Assembly: GCA_000433775.1 (NCBI GenBank)
Contig: HF998466.1
Coordinates: 3,298-52,836, forward strand
Origin: Corallococcus sp. CAG:1435
GTDB taxonomy: Bacteria > Bacillota > Clostridia > Christensenellales > CAG-314
Direction: 5' to 3'
DNA length: 49,539 nucleotides
The number at the start of each line of letters is the position of its first letter. Within the stretch, counting starts at the first letter, position 1. This document shows positions 17,079 through 25,882 of this stretch, in pieces. The notes under the pieces were generated by a model that worked only from the letters and a program-made list of their open reading frames with translations, did no database searches and was not told the origin of the DNA. Both the position numbers and the translations under genes were made by a program.

Positions 17079-18836
17079 ATGTATCTTGAAAAAATAAATT
17101 CCCCAAAAGATTTGAAAAAAATTGCAATGCGCAATCTGCCTGCGGTGTGCGACGAAGTGCGCAATGTGTTGCTCACCAAACTCAGCAATCACGGCGGACA
17201 CATAGGCTCCAACCTGGGAGTGGTGGAACTCACCGTGGCGTTGCACTATGTTTTCAATTCCCCCGTGGACAAAATTGTGTTTGACGTTTCCCATCAGTGC
17301 TACGTGCACAAGATGCTGACGGGCAGAAAGGACGCTTTTCTTTTTCCCGAACGTTACGATGACGTCAACGGTTTCACCAACCCCGAGGAAAGCGTTCACG
17401 ACCTTTTCACGGTGGGGCACACATCCACATCCCTTTCCCTTGCCTGCGGTCTTGCCAAAGCGAGAGATTTGTTGGGGCAAACGCACAGTGTGGTTGCCGT
17501 GATAGGCGACGGTTCCCTTTCGGGAGGCGAAGCGTACGAGGGACTCAACAACATTGCCGAGCAGGCAACGCCGCTTGTAATTGTGGTGAACGACAACGAA
17601 ATGTCCATTGCGGAAAATCACGGCGGATACATCGGAAATCTTGCAAAACTGCGTGCCACCAACGGCAAAAGCAAAAACAATATGTTTACGGCGCTGGGAT
17701 TGCAGTACATGTACGTGGAAGAGGGCAACGACGTTTTGCAGGTGGTAAAGGCGTTGAAAAGGGCACAAAAGGTGGCAAAACCCATTGTGGTGCATGTTCA
17801 CACGCAAAAGGGCAAGGGGTTTGCGCCTGCCGAGCAAAACCGAGAACTGTTTCACGCAGGAGGCCCCTTTTCTTTGCAGACGGGGGCTTTCCTCAAAACA
17901 AACAGCGGCGAAAATTACAGTGAAATCACCTACCGTTATCTGTCGGAAAAAATAGTTACCGACAAAAGCGTGGTGGCGGTGTCTTCTGCAACGCCTGCAG
18001 TGCTTGCCATGGATGCTTTGCGAAGGCAAAATTTCGGCGCCCGTTTCGTGGACGTCGGCATTTGCGAAGAACATGCCGTGGCTTTTGTTTCGGGAATTGC
18101 CCGTGGCGGTGCAAAACCCGTCTACGCAGTCAGCGGAACTTTTCTGCAACGCAGTTTCGACCAACTTCACCAGGACCTTGCTTTGGACAGCAATCCTGCA
18201 ACGCTGTTGGTGTTTGTTACGGGCGTTGCACGGGGAGGCGGTGCAACGCACAACGGACTTTTTGACATTGCGGAACTTTCCAACATTCCCAACCTGGTGT
18301 ACCTTGCCCCCGTGTGTGTGGAAGAGTACCTTGCAATGCTGGATTGGGCAACGGAACAAAACAAACTTTCCGTGGCAATCCGTGTGCCTGCGACTGTCGT
18401 TCACGGCGACGCACCAAAAATGGACTACTCGCAACTCAACAAGTCGCAGGTGGTGCAACAAGGCAGTGACGTGGCAATTTTCGCCGTGGGAAACATGTTT
18501 ACTCTCGGCAAAAAAGTTGCGGAACAACTTGCAACCAAAGGGGTTGCGGCAACGCTTGTCAACCCCGTGTATCTTTCCGGTTTGGACAAAGACCTGTTGC
18601 AATCGATTTCGCAAAACCACAGTCTTGTGGTAACCGTGGAAGACGGGATTCTCGACGGCGGTTACGGTCAGAAAGTGGCGTCCTACTTTGGCGACAGCAA
18701 CGTCAAAGTGAAAAACTTTGGCATCGAAAAGCAACACTTCGGCGATTTTGACACGAAACGGCTGATGCAACAAAACGGACTTACAGTGGACGCTGTTTTT
18801 GAATACGTACTCGACTTTTTGCAACAAAAAGCGTAG
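17079..18836 (+). CDS. 1-deoxy-D-xylulose-5-phosphate synthase-like thiamine diphosphate enzyme
   Basis: A 585-residue thiamine-diphosphate enzyme of the DXS/transketolase fold. It has GGHIGSNLGVVELTVALHYVF, the cofactor motif VIGDGSLSGGEAYEGLNN through VVNDNEMSI, the general base in ICEEHAV (Glu330), TFLQRSFDQ (Arg358) and ATHNG (His391). True DXS joins pyruvate and glyceraldehyde-3-phosphate to make DXP for isoprenoids, thiamine and pyridoxal. Compared with E. coli DXS as I recall it, the Asp427 equivalent is Gly387 and Tyr392 is Ser352, and the protein is about 35 residues short. It may be one of the short DXS-like paralogs of Firmicutes with another substrate. The start at 17079 follows AAAGGAG and fits the family N-terminus. 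Single gene, no isoprenoid neighbours. Confidence 0.75.
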   Translation: MYLEKINSPKDLKKIAMRNLPAVCDEVRNVLLTKLSNHGGHIGSNLGVVELTVALHYVFNSPVDKIVFDVSHQCYVHKMLTGRKDAFLFPERYDDVNGFTNPEESVHDLFTVGHTSTSLSLACGLAKARDLLGQTHSVVAVIGDGSLSGGEAYEGLNNIAEQATPLVIVVNDNEMSIAENHGGYIGNLAKLRATNGKSKNNMFTALGLQYMYVEEGNDVLQVVKALKRAQKVAKPIVVHVHTQKGKGFAPAEQNRELFHAGGPFSLQTGAFLKTNSGENYSEITYRYLSEKIVTDKSVVAVSSATPAVLAMDALRRQNFGARFVDVGICEEHAVAFVSGIARGGAKPVYAVSGTFLQRSFDQLHQDLALDSNPATLLVFVTGVARGGGATHNGLFDIAELSNIPNLVYLAPVCVEEYLAMLDWATEQNKLSVAIRVPATVVHGDAPKMDYSQLNKSQVVQQGSDVAIFAVGNMFTLGKKVAEQLATKGVAATLVNPVYLSGLDKDLLQSISQNHSLVVTVEDGILDGGYGQKVASYFGDSNVKVKNFGIEKQHFGDFDTKRLMQQNGLTVDAVFEYVLDFLQQKA

Positions 18837-19212
18837 AATGTCTTACAAAACAATTTGTTTTTGCAAGGGTAATGGGTGTTCAGACGGGGCAGTTTGCGTT
18901 GTTTTTCAGGCTATGCAATCTGACAAATATTTCAAAAGACGCATTGCAACACAACAAATCCTAGTGCTTTCAGGCAAGATGCAGAGGGCACAAACGCCGT
19001 TTACCGTGTAACTTCGCCCAAAGGGGCAAAAGACGGTTGAAGCGACACGCATTGCTTTTACGCAATAGTCATCCAAGGCGGACAAGGTAAACTGCCTTGT
19101 AAAGCATTGCTTTTTCCCTTTTCAGAGCAGCGGGCGTTTGTATTGTTGCGTAAAAGACATCGCTTGTAAATCTGAAAGAAAATACCATCATGTGAACAAT
19201 ATCAACGAAAAC
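18837..19212. other. Spacer between convergent dxs-like and permease genes
   Basis: No gene seen. A small hairpin (ACAAGG, 7-nt loop, CCTTGT) lies near 19090-19110; it has no clear T-run. No terminator was recognised directly after the DXS-like stop. Confidence 0.4.
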
Positions 19213-19259
19213 AAAAAAGCCTTTGAATATGGGTGTATCCCACAAACAAAGGCTTTTTT
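19213..19259 (-). terminator. Terminator of the NCS2 permease
   Basis: A 13-bp stem (AAAAAAGCCTTTG/CAAAGGCTTTTTT) with a 21-nt loop between convergent genes; usable from both sides. Confidence 0.8.
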
Positions 19260-19340
19260 TCGTAATGTTTCAACTGTATGTTCAAAATTTTTGTTTTGCG
19301 TGGTAATTGCGTTTGACGTATTTGTAAATTTTGCCCTTTT

Positions 19341-20843
19341 TCAGTCGTTGTCGGCGTCAACGGTATCGGTGCCGTCGGTGTGTTCCGTCGACTTTTCGTT
19401 TGGCTGAGCAACTTGCTTTGCCTGCTTTTTGCGTGTAAAACTCATATTTTCCGGCAACACCCACGAAAGCACGAAGGCAATGACAAACATGTTAAGTACG
19501 TTGTTGGAAAGCAGGTCGCTTAAATTTTGCAGTCCCGCACTTTGCAAATAGGAAAAGAAATCTTTTGCCAACGTCAGCCCGAACCCAAGACACAGCGACA
19601 GCGAAAGAATCAGAATGTTTTTGTCGGAAAATCCCGCTTTACTGCACATTTTTATGCCCACAACGGCAATGGAACCAAACAGTATCACCATTGTGCCACC
19701 CAACACGCAATCGGGAATGGTGCACAAAAAGTTTGCCACAACGGGGAAAAATGATGTCAGCACTAAAAAGCAAGCGCCTACAAACACGGTAAAACGGTTG
19801 GTAACCTTTGTTTGCGTTACGATTCCCACATTTTGCGCAAAGGTGGTCAGCGGCAATGCGCCGAAGAAACAGCACAAAAAGGAATTGAATCCGTCAAATA
19901 CCACCGTGCCTGTAATTTCTCTTGTTGTAGGTTGACGTCCCAGCACGTCGGTGCAAAGGGCGGTGGCATCTCCCAAGCCTTCCACAACGGACATCAAAAA
20001 GTACACCGTGGTAAGCACAATGGGCAAAAGTTCAAAGCGCAGTTTGGACAAATCCACAATGTGCGGATAGGTGATGACGTCTTCAACGTTTTGCACTTTC
20101 AACAGTGAAAAGTCAATCATTCCCGGCACGCACAGACAAATGACGTATCCCACTATAATGCCGAAAACAATGTTGAGGTTTTTCCACACGCCTTTGGCAA
20201 AAATCTGCCACAAAACAGCGCTTAACAGCGTTGCCGTTGCCACCAATATGTAGGCGAAGTAGGGCACTTCCGTTTCGTTTTGTGCAAGTTTTTGAAGCAC
20301 GGCGGAGCCTCCCACAAATTGCGTGGCTCCGCTTTGCAAAAGGCTCAGTCCTATTGCGAAAACCACCACGCAGGGCACAATGGGCTTCAGAATTTTCCCC
20401 CACCAGCGTATGAACAAACACAAAAATGCCGAAATCAGTCCTCCCACCAAAACAGAGCCCAAAATGGTGTAGTATCCCGCTTCGCCGCCCCCTGCCGAAA
20501 GTCCTATTGTGGAAAACACCCCCACGAAAGTGAAAGAAGTGCCAATCACTATGGGAAGACGGGCGCCTATCAGCAGTTGAATTATCGTTCCTGCCCCCGC
20601 CATGAACAATGCCCCCAGCATTGCCTGCGTTGCAATGGGGCTGTCGGAAAGTCCCAACACGCCGAGAACAATCAAAAGGGGCGTTATGTTTGCCATAAAC
20701 ATCGCCAAAATGTGTTGTATTCCGAAAGGTACGGCTCTTTTGAGAGGCGGTCTTCCGTCCAATGCAAACAAATTTTCCTCTTTGGCAGGACCTTTGAACA
20801 CGGAAACAATACCGTTTTTAAGGTCGGCAAAAAATTCTTTCAT
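19341..20843 (-). CDS. NCS2 family purine (xanthine/uric acid-type) permease
   Basis: A 500-residue polytopic membrane transporter of the NCS2/NAT family, about 12-14 segments, which takes up nucleobases by proton symport. Family marks are PFGIQHILAMFMANITPLLIV near 38-58, the helix 8 acidic motif VVEGLGDATAL near 285, and the signature region GALPLTTFAQNVGIVTQTKV near 315-335, closer to xanthine/urate carriers than to uracil carriers. The C-terminus is a soluble, charged tail. The start at 20843 follows AGAGG and gives the normal length; 19 extra upstream codons lack a ribosome binding site. Monocistronic. No purine riboswitch was recognised in the short leader. The exact substrate is not fixed. 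Confidence 0.9.
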   Translation of the reverse strand: MKEFFADLKNGIVSVFKGPAKEENLFALDGRPPLKRAVPFGIQHILAMFMANITPLLIVLGVLGLSDSPIATQAMLGALFMAGAGTIIQLLIGARLPIVIGTSFTFVGVFSTIGLSAGGGEAGYYTILGSVLVGGLISAFLCLFIRWWGKILKPIVPCVVVFAIGLSLLQSGATQFVGGSAVLQKLAQNETEVPYFAYILVATATLLSAVLWQIFAKGVWKNLNIVFGIIVGYVICLCVPGMIDFSLLKVQNVEDVITYPHIVDLSKLRFELLPIVLTTVYFLMSVVEGLGDATALCTDVLGRQPTTREITGTVVFDGFNSFLCCFFGALPLTTFAQNVGIVTQTKVTNRFTVFVGACFLVLTSFFPVVANFLCTIPDCVLGGTMVILFGSIAVVGIKMCSKAGFSDKNILILSLSLCLGFGLTLAKDFFSYLQSAGLQNLSDLLSNNVLNMFVIAFVLSWVLPENMSFTRKKQAKQVAQPNEKSTEHTDGTDTVDADND

Positions 20844-20904
20844 AAAACCTCTTTTCGTGCAGTTGTTGCGTTGTGGTAAAATTGTACACAACCTACGCAA
20901 GGCT

Positions 20905-20933
20905 ATTATAATACATCACGCTGTTTTTGTAAA
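20905..20933 (-). promoter_or_regulatory. Promoter of the NCS2 permease
   Basis: On the minus strand TTTACA (20933-20928), a 17-nt spacer and TATAAT (20910-20905), 62 nt before the ATG. Confidence 0.75.
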
Positions 20934-21213
20934 CACGCAAAACTGCTTGCAGGGCAGAGGTCGTGAGGTTTTGACCTGTCGCATGGGCAACGCAAACCTT
21001 TGCGGGGGCTTTTCGCTGTTTTTATACCTAACGTCAATGTGTTTTGTTTCGTCAAGGTAATGTTTATCTTTACTGTGCAAAATCACCTGTGTTTTCAAAA
21101 TTTTGCGGTTGCCCGTTTAACGGCGAATTTTTCTTGTTGCAAAGCAACTGAAAAAGTGGGAAGTTTGTTGAAAAAACCCTTTGTCGGAAAACAAAGTACG
21201 TGTTACATTAGTA

Positions 21214-21242
21214 TTGACACAAACGGTTTTGTTTGGTAAAGT
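21214..21242 (+). promoter_or_regulatory. Promoter of the PH-domain protein
   Basis: TTGACA (21214-21219), a 17-nt spacer and TAAAGT (21237-21242). Expected transcription start is near 21249, which rules out translation starts upstream of that point. Confidence 0.65.
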
Positions 21243-21264
21243 AATGGCAAAGGAGTGTGACGCC

Positions 21265-21903
21265 ATGGCAAATTTTGACGAGCGTTATTTCAATTCCGGG
21301 TCGCAACAGGAGTACGACACCTCTCTTGTGGGGGAAGGCGAACAAATTTTGTGGCAGGGAAAACCCAACCGAAAAGCCTTCATTCTGGCGCAGGCGGTGA
21401 AAATGTTGCCATTTGCCATTTTGTGGCTTGCAGTGGACGGCGGAATAATTGCTACCATTGTCAGCACTGCGAAGGACCTTCCGCCGTGGACGGTGGTGTT
21501 TTTTGTGGCGTTTTTCCTCATTCACCTTTTGCCTGTGTGGGTCTGGGCTTCCAACTTGCTTACGGCAGGCAAACGGCAAAAAAACACCGATTACATTTTC
21601 ACTGACAAACGGATAATTATCAAAAGCGGATTCATCGGAATAGACATAGTCAACATCTATTACACCGACGTTTTCGGCGTAAATCTCAAAGTGGGGCTCA
21701 CCGACAAAATGTTTCATGTGGGGGACATTTACATTTCCGGCAAGGGTAAAGCGCAGGTGCTGTGGGACATCGACGACCCCTACAATGTAGTTTCCAAACT
21801 GCAAAAAATCGTCAACGACATAAAAACGGACACAATGTTTCCCAACAATCTGCGTCCCGACGAAAACGACGGTTACAACACACGTTACAACGGTGGACAA
21901 TAA
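21265..21903 (+). CDS. PH domain-containing membrane protein (bPH2/YdbS-like)
   Basis: A 212-residue membrane protein. An N-terminal segment with LVGEGEQILWQGKPNRKAF leads into two hydrophobic helices at about 53-75 and 82-108. A bacterial PH-like domain follows (about 117-185), recognisable by NTDYIFTDKRIIIKSGFIG and IYYTDVFGVNLKVG. The tail is acidic. Proteins of this type are widespread and their function is mostly unknown. ATG 21265 is chosen because it follows AAGGAG and lies downstream of the predicted transcription start; an ATG at 21244 would precede it. Single gene, convergent with the membrane protein at 22061. Confidence 0.8.
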   Translation: MANFDERYFNSGSQQEYDTSLVGEGEQILWQGKPNRKAFILAQAVKMLPFAILWLAVDGGIIATIVSTAKDLPPWTVVFFVAFFLIHLLPVWVWASNLLTAGKRQKNTDYIFTDKRIIIKSGFIGIDIVNIYYTDVFGVNLKVGLTDKMFHVGDIYISGKGKAQVLWDIDDPYNVVSKLQKIVNDIKTDTMFPNNLRPDENDGYNTRYNGGQ

Positions 21904-21932
21904 AACCGTTACCGTGTACACAAATTCTGAAC

Positions 21933-21969
21933 AAAAAAACACCGCAACTCATCAGGGGGCGGTTTTTTT
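21933..21969 (+). terminator. Weak terminator between convergent genes
   Basis: A short CCGC/GCGG stem with a 13-nt loop, flanked by A7 and T7 runs. Confidence 0.5.
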
Positions 21970-22060
21970 GTGCCACACTGCAACGGCACGGACATTGCAA
22001 AAGTTTTTCAAACAAGGCATTTTCGGCACTTGTCCCGGCGTTTTTGCAAAGCACAAACGG

Positions 22061-23056
22061 TTACATGTCGGGTGTTTCGGCGATTTCACACTGCGACGAA
22101 ATTGTTTTTTGAAGGTCGGTCTTTGAAAAGTTCAAAGTTTTCATTTTTCTTTCCAACTGTGCGGGAAGGTTTATGCAACGCAGGAAAAAGACAAGGTATC
22201 CTGCCAACCAAACAAAAATCAAAATTTCCGAAAGAACACAGCACAGTATTTTTAACGCTACGGGCATTTTCTTCCACAAAGACGCTTCCTGACGTATCTC
22301 TCCCGAAAGTGTTTTTCTGTTAAGTTTTGCTACGTAAACGTAGGAGCCGTACACTTTGCTGGAAACGAGCAAAATTTTCACGTTGCCTTGCCCGTCCGTT
22401 GCAACAGTTTGTGTGCCGTCCCCCACAAAAACGTTGGTTTCCCTTCCCACAAGGCTTATTTTGGGTGCAAAGAAAACGTACAGCGCACTGAGTGCGATAA
22501 ACAATCCCACGGCTATTCCGGAAAAGGCATTGTAAATGTCGGTGTTTTTGGTTTCCGTGAAGTCCAACAAAGACATTTGCGTGGTCAGAATGGCAATCAA
22601 AGCCATGCCCATGTTGGCAATTTTTATGTTGCGGTAGTACAGACCTTTGCGTTTGGTGCGAATCATTCCCGCAACGGCAAAACCCAATTCGGCAAAGGCA
22701 ATAAACGCCAGCAGCACCACGTAGTTCAAGGTGTACGTTGAAGGCGTTAGCTGCACAAAAAACAGCCTTGCCATAAAGGCGATGTACACAATGCTGGATG
22801 TCAGCAACGAAAGCGCAATAACTGTGTTGCGCTTTCGTGCGTTTGTATTTTCCTTTATGCCAATCAGACATTGCAGTTTTGCAAAAAGCATTGCAAAGGT
22901 GTACATTGCAACTATGCACAGGTCAAAATCGTTGAAAATTCCCAAAAACAATTTTCCCGTTGCCAGCAGGGCGGAAAAGCAAAGTCCGACAGTGGTGTTA
23001 AAAACCATCTTCTTTTCGGCGGACATGCCCGTGTATTTGTCAATAAGTTTTTTCAT
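22061..23056 (-). CDS. Seven-helix membrane protein of unknown function
   Basis: A 331-residue protein I do not recognise. Six hydrophobic helices lie at about 18-40, 44-66, 78-104, 110-132, 146-166 and 180-201. A soluble stretch (205-265) with SLVGRETNVFVGDGTQTVA separates them from a seventh helix at 270-297 and a short basic tail. No Shine-Dalgarno is obvious before the ATG. It lies 104 bp downstream of the small membrane protein gene at 23161-23697 on the same strand, so the two may share the regulated promoter near 23763, although a weak TATACT lies in the gap. The TetR gene is divergent from the pair. A transport or envelope role is possible but not shown. Confidence 0.7.
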   Translation of the reverse strand: MKKLIDKYTGMSAEKKMVFNTTVGLCFSALLATGKLFLGIFNDFDLCIVAMYTFAMLFAKLQCLIGIKENTNARKRNTVIALSLLTSSIVYIAFMARLFFVQLTPSTYTLNYVVLLAFIAFAELGFAVAGMIRTKRKGLYYRNIKIANMGMALIAILTTQMSLLDFTETKNTDIYNAFSGIAVGLFIALSALYVFFAPKISLVGRETNVFVGDGTQTVATDGQGNVKILLVSSKVYGSYVYVAKLNRKTLSGEIRQEASLWKKMPVALKILCCVLSEILIFVWLAGYLVFFLRCINLPAQLERKMKTLNFSKTDLQKTISSQCEIAETPDM

Positions 23057-23160
23057 GTTTATCTGTGTTTTTCAAAAGTATAGGCGTTTTTGTCGCTTGT
23101 GTGTCAGACGGTGTGCCTTTTGCGTTGCAACGTTCCGTTGTTTCTACAATAGTTTGTTTT

Positions 23161-23697
23161 TCAGATAATATCTCGGCTCAGCAGGTCGTTGCCCTTTTCC
23201 AGCACCGAAGCAAGTTTTTCCTCGTTTTCGTCAATTATCGGAAGCAATTGCTTTGTCTTTTTTGCTACGGCGTTTTTGTAGATGAGGTAGTTTATCCCGC
23301 AAAGGGCAAAGCCTGCAATTCCCAACACCGACCCGCCAATGACGGAAGGCAGACTGTCGGTGTTCAAAAGCACAAGACTCATTCCGCCGCCAAGCACCAA
23401 AGTGGAAAAAATGCCGAAAATGTATGCGAAAATGCTTGCTCCACGTGTTTTTGCGCTTTGCAGACTGTTTATCGTATCAAACAGGTTTTCCGCCTGCTGT
23501 TCGAGTTTTGTCAATTCCTGTTTGTGCTGTTGCTTTCTGTCCCTTTTCAGCGAAAGGGTAATTCCGTCAATGGCAGTAGGCGTGGTGGCGGTAACTTCCC
23601 ACCCGAAAGATTCGTACATATCCATTGCTTTGAATTGGTTTGCCGTCGAAACCGTCTTTGTCCTGTATTCGTAGGTTACAAAATCTTTTTCTTTCAT
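23161..23697 (-). CDS. Small two-helix membrane protein of unknown function
   Basis: A 178-residue protein I cannot assign. The N-terminal 55 residues form a small soluble domain (YEYRTKTVSTANQFKAMDMY, SFGWEV). A charged, probably coiled-coil stretch (52-85) follows, then two hydrophobic helices at about 88-111 and 115-138 and a charged C-terminus. GGAGGAATT lies just before the ATG. The gene is divergent from a TetR regulator. Both promoters overlap on a segment holding GACAC operator half-sites, so it is the best candidate target of that regulator. The gene at 22061-23056 follows on the same strand. Confidence 0.75.
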   Translation of the reverse strand: MKEKDFVTYEYRTKTVSTANQFKAMDMYESFGWEVTATTPTAIDGITLSLKRDRKQQHKQELTKLEQQAENLFDTINSLQSAKTRGASIFAYIFGIFSTLVLGGGMSLVLLNTDSLPSVIGGSVLGIAGFALCGINYLIYKNAVAKKTKQLLPIIDENEEKLASVLEKGNDLLSRDII

Positions 23698-23738
23698 GGT
23701 AATTCCTCCGTGATGTTTTTTCTACGAGAATTTTACCG

Positions 23739-23767
23739 TTGACTTTCTCGTGAGACACGTGTATCAT
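23739..23767 (+). promoter_or_regulatory. Promoter of the TetR gene at 23863
   Basis: TTGACT (23739-23744), a 17-nt spacer and TATCAT (23762-23767). Its -10 overlaps that of the opposing promoter at 23763-23791. Confidence 0.65.
23752..23765. promoter_or_regulatory. Operator-like palindrome inside overlapping promoters
   Basis: GAGACACGTGTATC is a near-perfect palindrome centred on ACACGTGT (6 of 7 pairs). It covers the plus-strand spacer and most of both -10 boxes. Confidence 0.55.
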
Positions 23768-23791
23768 AAGAAAAAGACCCAAAAAAATCAA
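23763..23791 (-). promoter_or_regulatory. Promoter of the 23161-23697 membrane gene
   Basis: On the minus strand TTGATT (23791-23786), a 17-nt spacer and TATGAT (23768-23763), sharing bases with the plus-strand -10. Confidence 0.6.
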
Positions 23792-23810
23792 CAGTCTGAA
23801 AGGGCAAAAA

Positions 23811-23831
23811 GACACATTGTGCCGATGTGTC
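23811..23831. promoter_or_regulatory. Second operator-like palindrome
   Basis: Perfect arms GACACAT and ATGTGTC are separated by 7 nt, upstream of the TetR ribosome binding site. A further GAGACAC half-site follows at 23841-23847. Confidence 0.55.
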
Positions 23832-23862
23832 ACGCAAAATGAGACACAAAAGGAGGTTTTGT

Positions 23863-24378
23863 ATGGCAGATTACGCTCCCGAGGAATACACACGCCACTA
23901 CATTGTGCAGGCGCTTTTCAAATTGATGCAGGAATATTCCTACGAAAAAATAAACGTAACGGACATTGTACAAAAGGCAGGCGTTGGCAGGGCAACCTTT
24001 TACCGTTACTTCAAAAGTAAAGAAGACGTGATAGCCTTCTATTTCGACCACAACCGCAACAACTACGTTTTTCAAAAACGTTTCTATCCCCGTTGCAAGG
24101 AAGACTACGTCAAAGTGGTGGTGGATGTGCTCAACTTGTTTTTGCAAAATAAGCAACCCTTCAAATTGTTGCGAAAGGCAAGGCTGGAGTACCTGTATCT
24201 TGACTACCTCAACAAAAATTTTGTTACGGCGTTTGGCAAGGACTACCCCGAAGAATCGCCCTACATGCCCTATCTGTATTCGGGAATGTTGTTCAACGTG
24301 TCTATGAAGTGGCTGGACAACGACTGTGCGGAAGACGTCAACGCTTTGGCGGAAACAATAGTAAACGCCATTTTCTAG
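23863..24378 (+). CDS. TetR family transcriptional regulator
   Basis: A 171-residue regulator. The helix-turn-helix is at about 8-55: IVQALFKLMQEYSYEKINVT, DIVQKAGVGRATFYRYFKSKEDVI. The C-terminal domain ends with LAETIVNAIF. The AGVGRATFYRYF recognition helix and the short length recall the DhaS-like TetR subgroup of Firmicutes. The start at 23863 is chosen because AAAAGGAGG lies just upstream; an in-frame start at 23827 would fall inside the operator and has none. Promoter overlap with the divergent membrane gene and repeated GACAC half-sites suggest it represses both itself and that gene. The effector is unknown. Confidence 0.9.
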   Translation: MADYAPEEYTRHYIVQALFKLMQEYSYEKINVTDIVQKAGVGRATFYRYFKSKEDVIAFYFDHNRNNYVFQKRFYPRCKEDYVKVVVDVLNLFLQNKQPFKLLRKARLEYLYLDYLNKNFVTAFGKDYPEESPYMPYLYSGMLFNVSMKWLDNDCAEDVNALAETIVNAIF

Positions 24379-24421
24379 TTTCAATTTTGCAAAACAAAGT
24401 GCCGTTATGTTGAAAAATTGT

Positions 24422-24461
24422 CGCCTTAAACGGCTGTCGTAAATGCGACAGTGGCGTTTTT
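24422..24461 (+). terminator. Terminator of the TetR gene
   Basis: An inner CTGTCG/CGACAG hairpin (24434-24451) within a CGCC/GGCG stem, followed by TTTTT. From 24462 to 24639 nothing else is supported. Confidence 0.7.
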
Positions 24462-24639
24462 CAGGGGAAAATGCAAAATACCGCAGGCGTGAAAAAATTG
24501 CCCGATTGCGTGTGATTTGCACAGCCCGTCAAATTGTGTTTTTGTACGTGTGCTTTGTATTTCATTTGCAAAAAAGAGGTGCAACATTCAGTTGCGGTGT
24601 ATTGCGCAAAAATTCAGCAAAAGCAACCTCTGTTTGCAA

Positions 24640-24668
24640 AAAAAAGTGCGGCATTACCGCACTTTTTT
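24640..24668 (-). terminator. Terminator of the lipoprotein at 24706
   Basis: A perfect 12-bp stem (AAAAAAGTGCGG, loop CATTA) with flanking A and T runs, 38 nt past the stop. Confidence 0.85.
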
Positions 24669-24705
24669 GTTAAAAATTCATTATCGAACACCTGACACGT
24701 CCGTA

Positions 24706-25818
24706 CTATTTTAGTGTGAGATGTATCCATCCGCCGTCTTTTTCAAAAGTCAGTTGGTTGACGGCGTACTCTGCTCCGTCCGCTTCGCCGTCAAATTCTA
24801 CCGTGGGATAGGCAGGCTGAGTTGACATGTAGTAGTGGAAACTAACCGAGTAACTGTGTCCTTTTGCGTAGATGAACTGCACCGTTACCTTGCCGTCAAC
24901 AATTTGCAAGTCTTCTATGTCAAACATCTGACTGGGGCGCAGATACATTGTTTGCTCGTAGTCAAGGTCTTCCAGCACAAAAGCCATCTTTTGTGTGTTT
25001 TCGTCGTTTTGTATTGCGGAAATGTCAAACACAATGGTAGCCGTCCATGTTTCCACCCTTTCCAAAGGCTCAGGTTCCGTTACCGTTACGGTGCAGGCAA
25101 GCACTGCCTTATCTCCGAATTTGTGTCCGTTTTCCACAACAAGCACAATTTTTGCGCTACCTGCGCTAACCTTGGTGCGGTCTATGCGAAGGACAAACTG
25201 ATTTGCCTGGTTGCCGTCACGGTACAACGCTTCCACCTTTATGGCGTCATCGGGAACAACGTCGCCGTTAAGCGAAAAGGCATTTTCCGTGTGGGAGGTA
25301 AGGGCGAAATTTGCTGGGGACTGCGACGGTTGAGAAGTTATTGTTGCAGTAAGCAAAAAATCGTCGGCAAAGTCCAGATATTCATCCCCTTCAAATGCGG
25401 CTTGCCATTTTTCAACGGTAGTAACGTTGTCGCTGTCCCACGAAAGGAAGTTGTCGGAGTCGTTGTCGGGGTAGTAACTTGCGTCCACCGTTACCGAAAC
25501 GGGTTCGCTCGGCATGCTGAAAGTGTAGTTGCCGTCGGCAGACGCTTTCAGTTGCAAATTTGTATTTGTTCCCTTCACGGTAATGCTGTTCAATATGGTG
25601 TCGTCGGGGTGCGTAAGTACAATTTTGAAGGATACTGTTGCGCCTTTTGTGGCACTTTGGGGAAGCCCCGTCACGGAATAAACTTCCGATTGCGCAGGCG
25701 CCTGTATGGAATAGGTGGTGTTTTCCTCTTGCGGATCTTTGGGCTTGCAGGCAAACAATGAAAACGTGAGGGTAAGCAGTAAAATTGCCGTTACAAGTTT
25801 AAACATAAACTTTTTCAT
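24706..25818 (-). CDS. Lipoprotein of unknown function, beta-rich
   Basis: A 370-residue exported protein with a signal peptide ending in the lipobox LFAC (lipidated Cys24), so anchored to the outer face of the membrane. The mature part is rich in Thr, Ser, Val and acidic residues and looks like several immunoglobulin-like beta modules: VYSVTGLPQSATKGATVSF near 46-64, SMPSEPVSVTVDASYY near 101-116, and a later TVTVTEPEPLERVETW segment. No enzymatic motif was found. AAGGAGG precedes the ATG; it has its own consensus promoter and terminator and stands alone. A surface binding or structural role is an inference. Confidence 0.8.
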   Translation of the reverse strand: MKKFMFKLVTAILLLTLTFSLFACKPKDPQEENTTYSIQAPAQSEVYSVTGLPQSATKGATVSFKIVLTHPDDTILNSITVKGTNTNLQLKASADGNYTFSMPSEPVSVTVDASYYPDNDSDNFLSWDSDNVTTVEKWQAAFEGDEYLDFADDFLLTATITSQPSQSPANFALTSHTENAFSLNGDVVPDDAIKVEALYRDGNQANQFVLRIDRTKVSAGSAKIVLVVENGHKFGDKAVLACTVTVTEPEPLERVETWTATIVFDISAIQNDENTQKMAFVLEDLDYEQTMYLRPSQMFDIEDLQIVDGKVTVQFIYAKGHSYSVSFHYYMSTQPAYPTVEFDGEADGAEYAVNQLTFEKDGGWIHLTLK

Positions 25819-25853
25819 ATCAAAACCTCCTTCTATTCCTTTTGATAGTTACA

Positions 25854-25882
25854 ATTATAGTTTTGCTTTTACCGTCTGTCAA
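25854..25882 (-). promoter_or_regulatory. Consensus promoter of the lipoprotein gene
   Basis: On the minus strand a perfect TTGACA (25882-25877), a 17-nt spacer and a perfect TATAAT (25859-25854), 35 nt before the ATG. Confidence 0.85.

Noticed and set aside
20844..21000. A possible purine riboswitch ahead of the NCS2 permease.
   Set aside because: The predicted leader is only about 55 nt and the conserved purine-riboswitch core was not seen.
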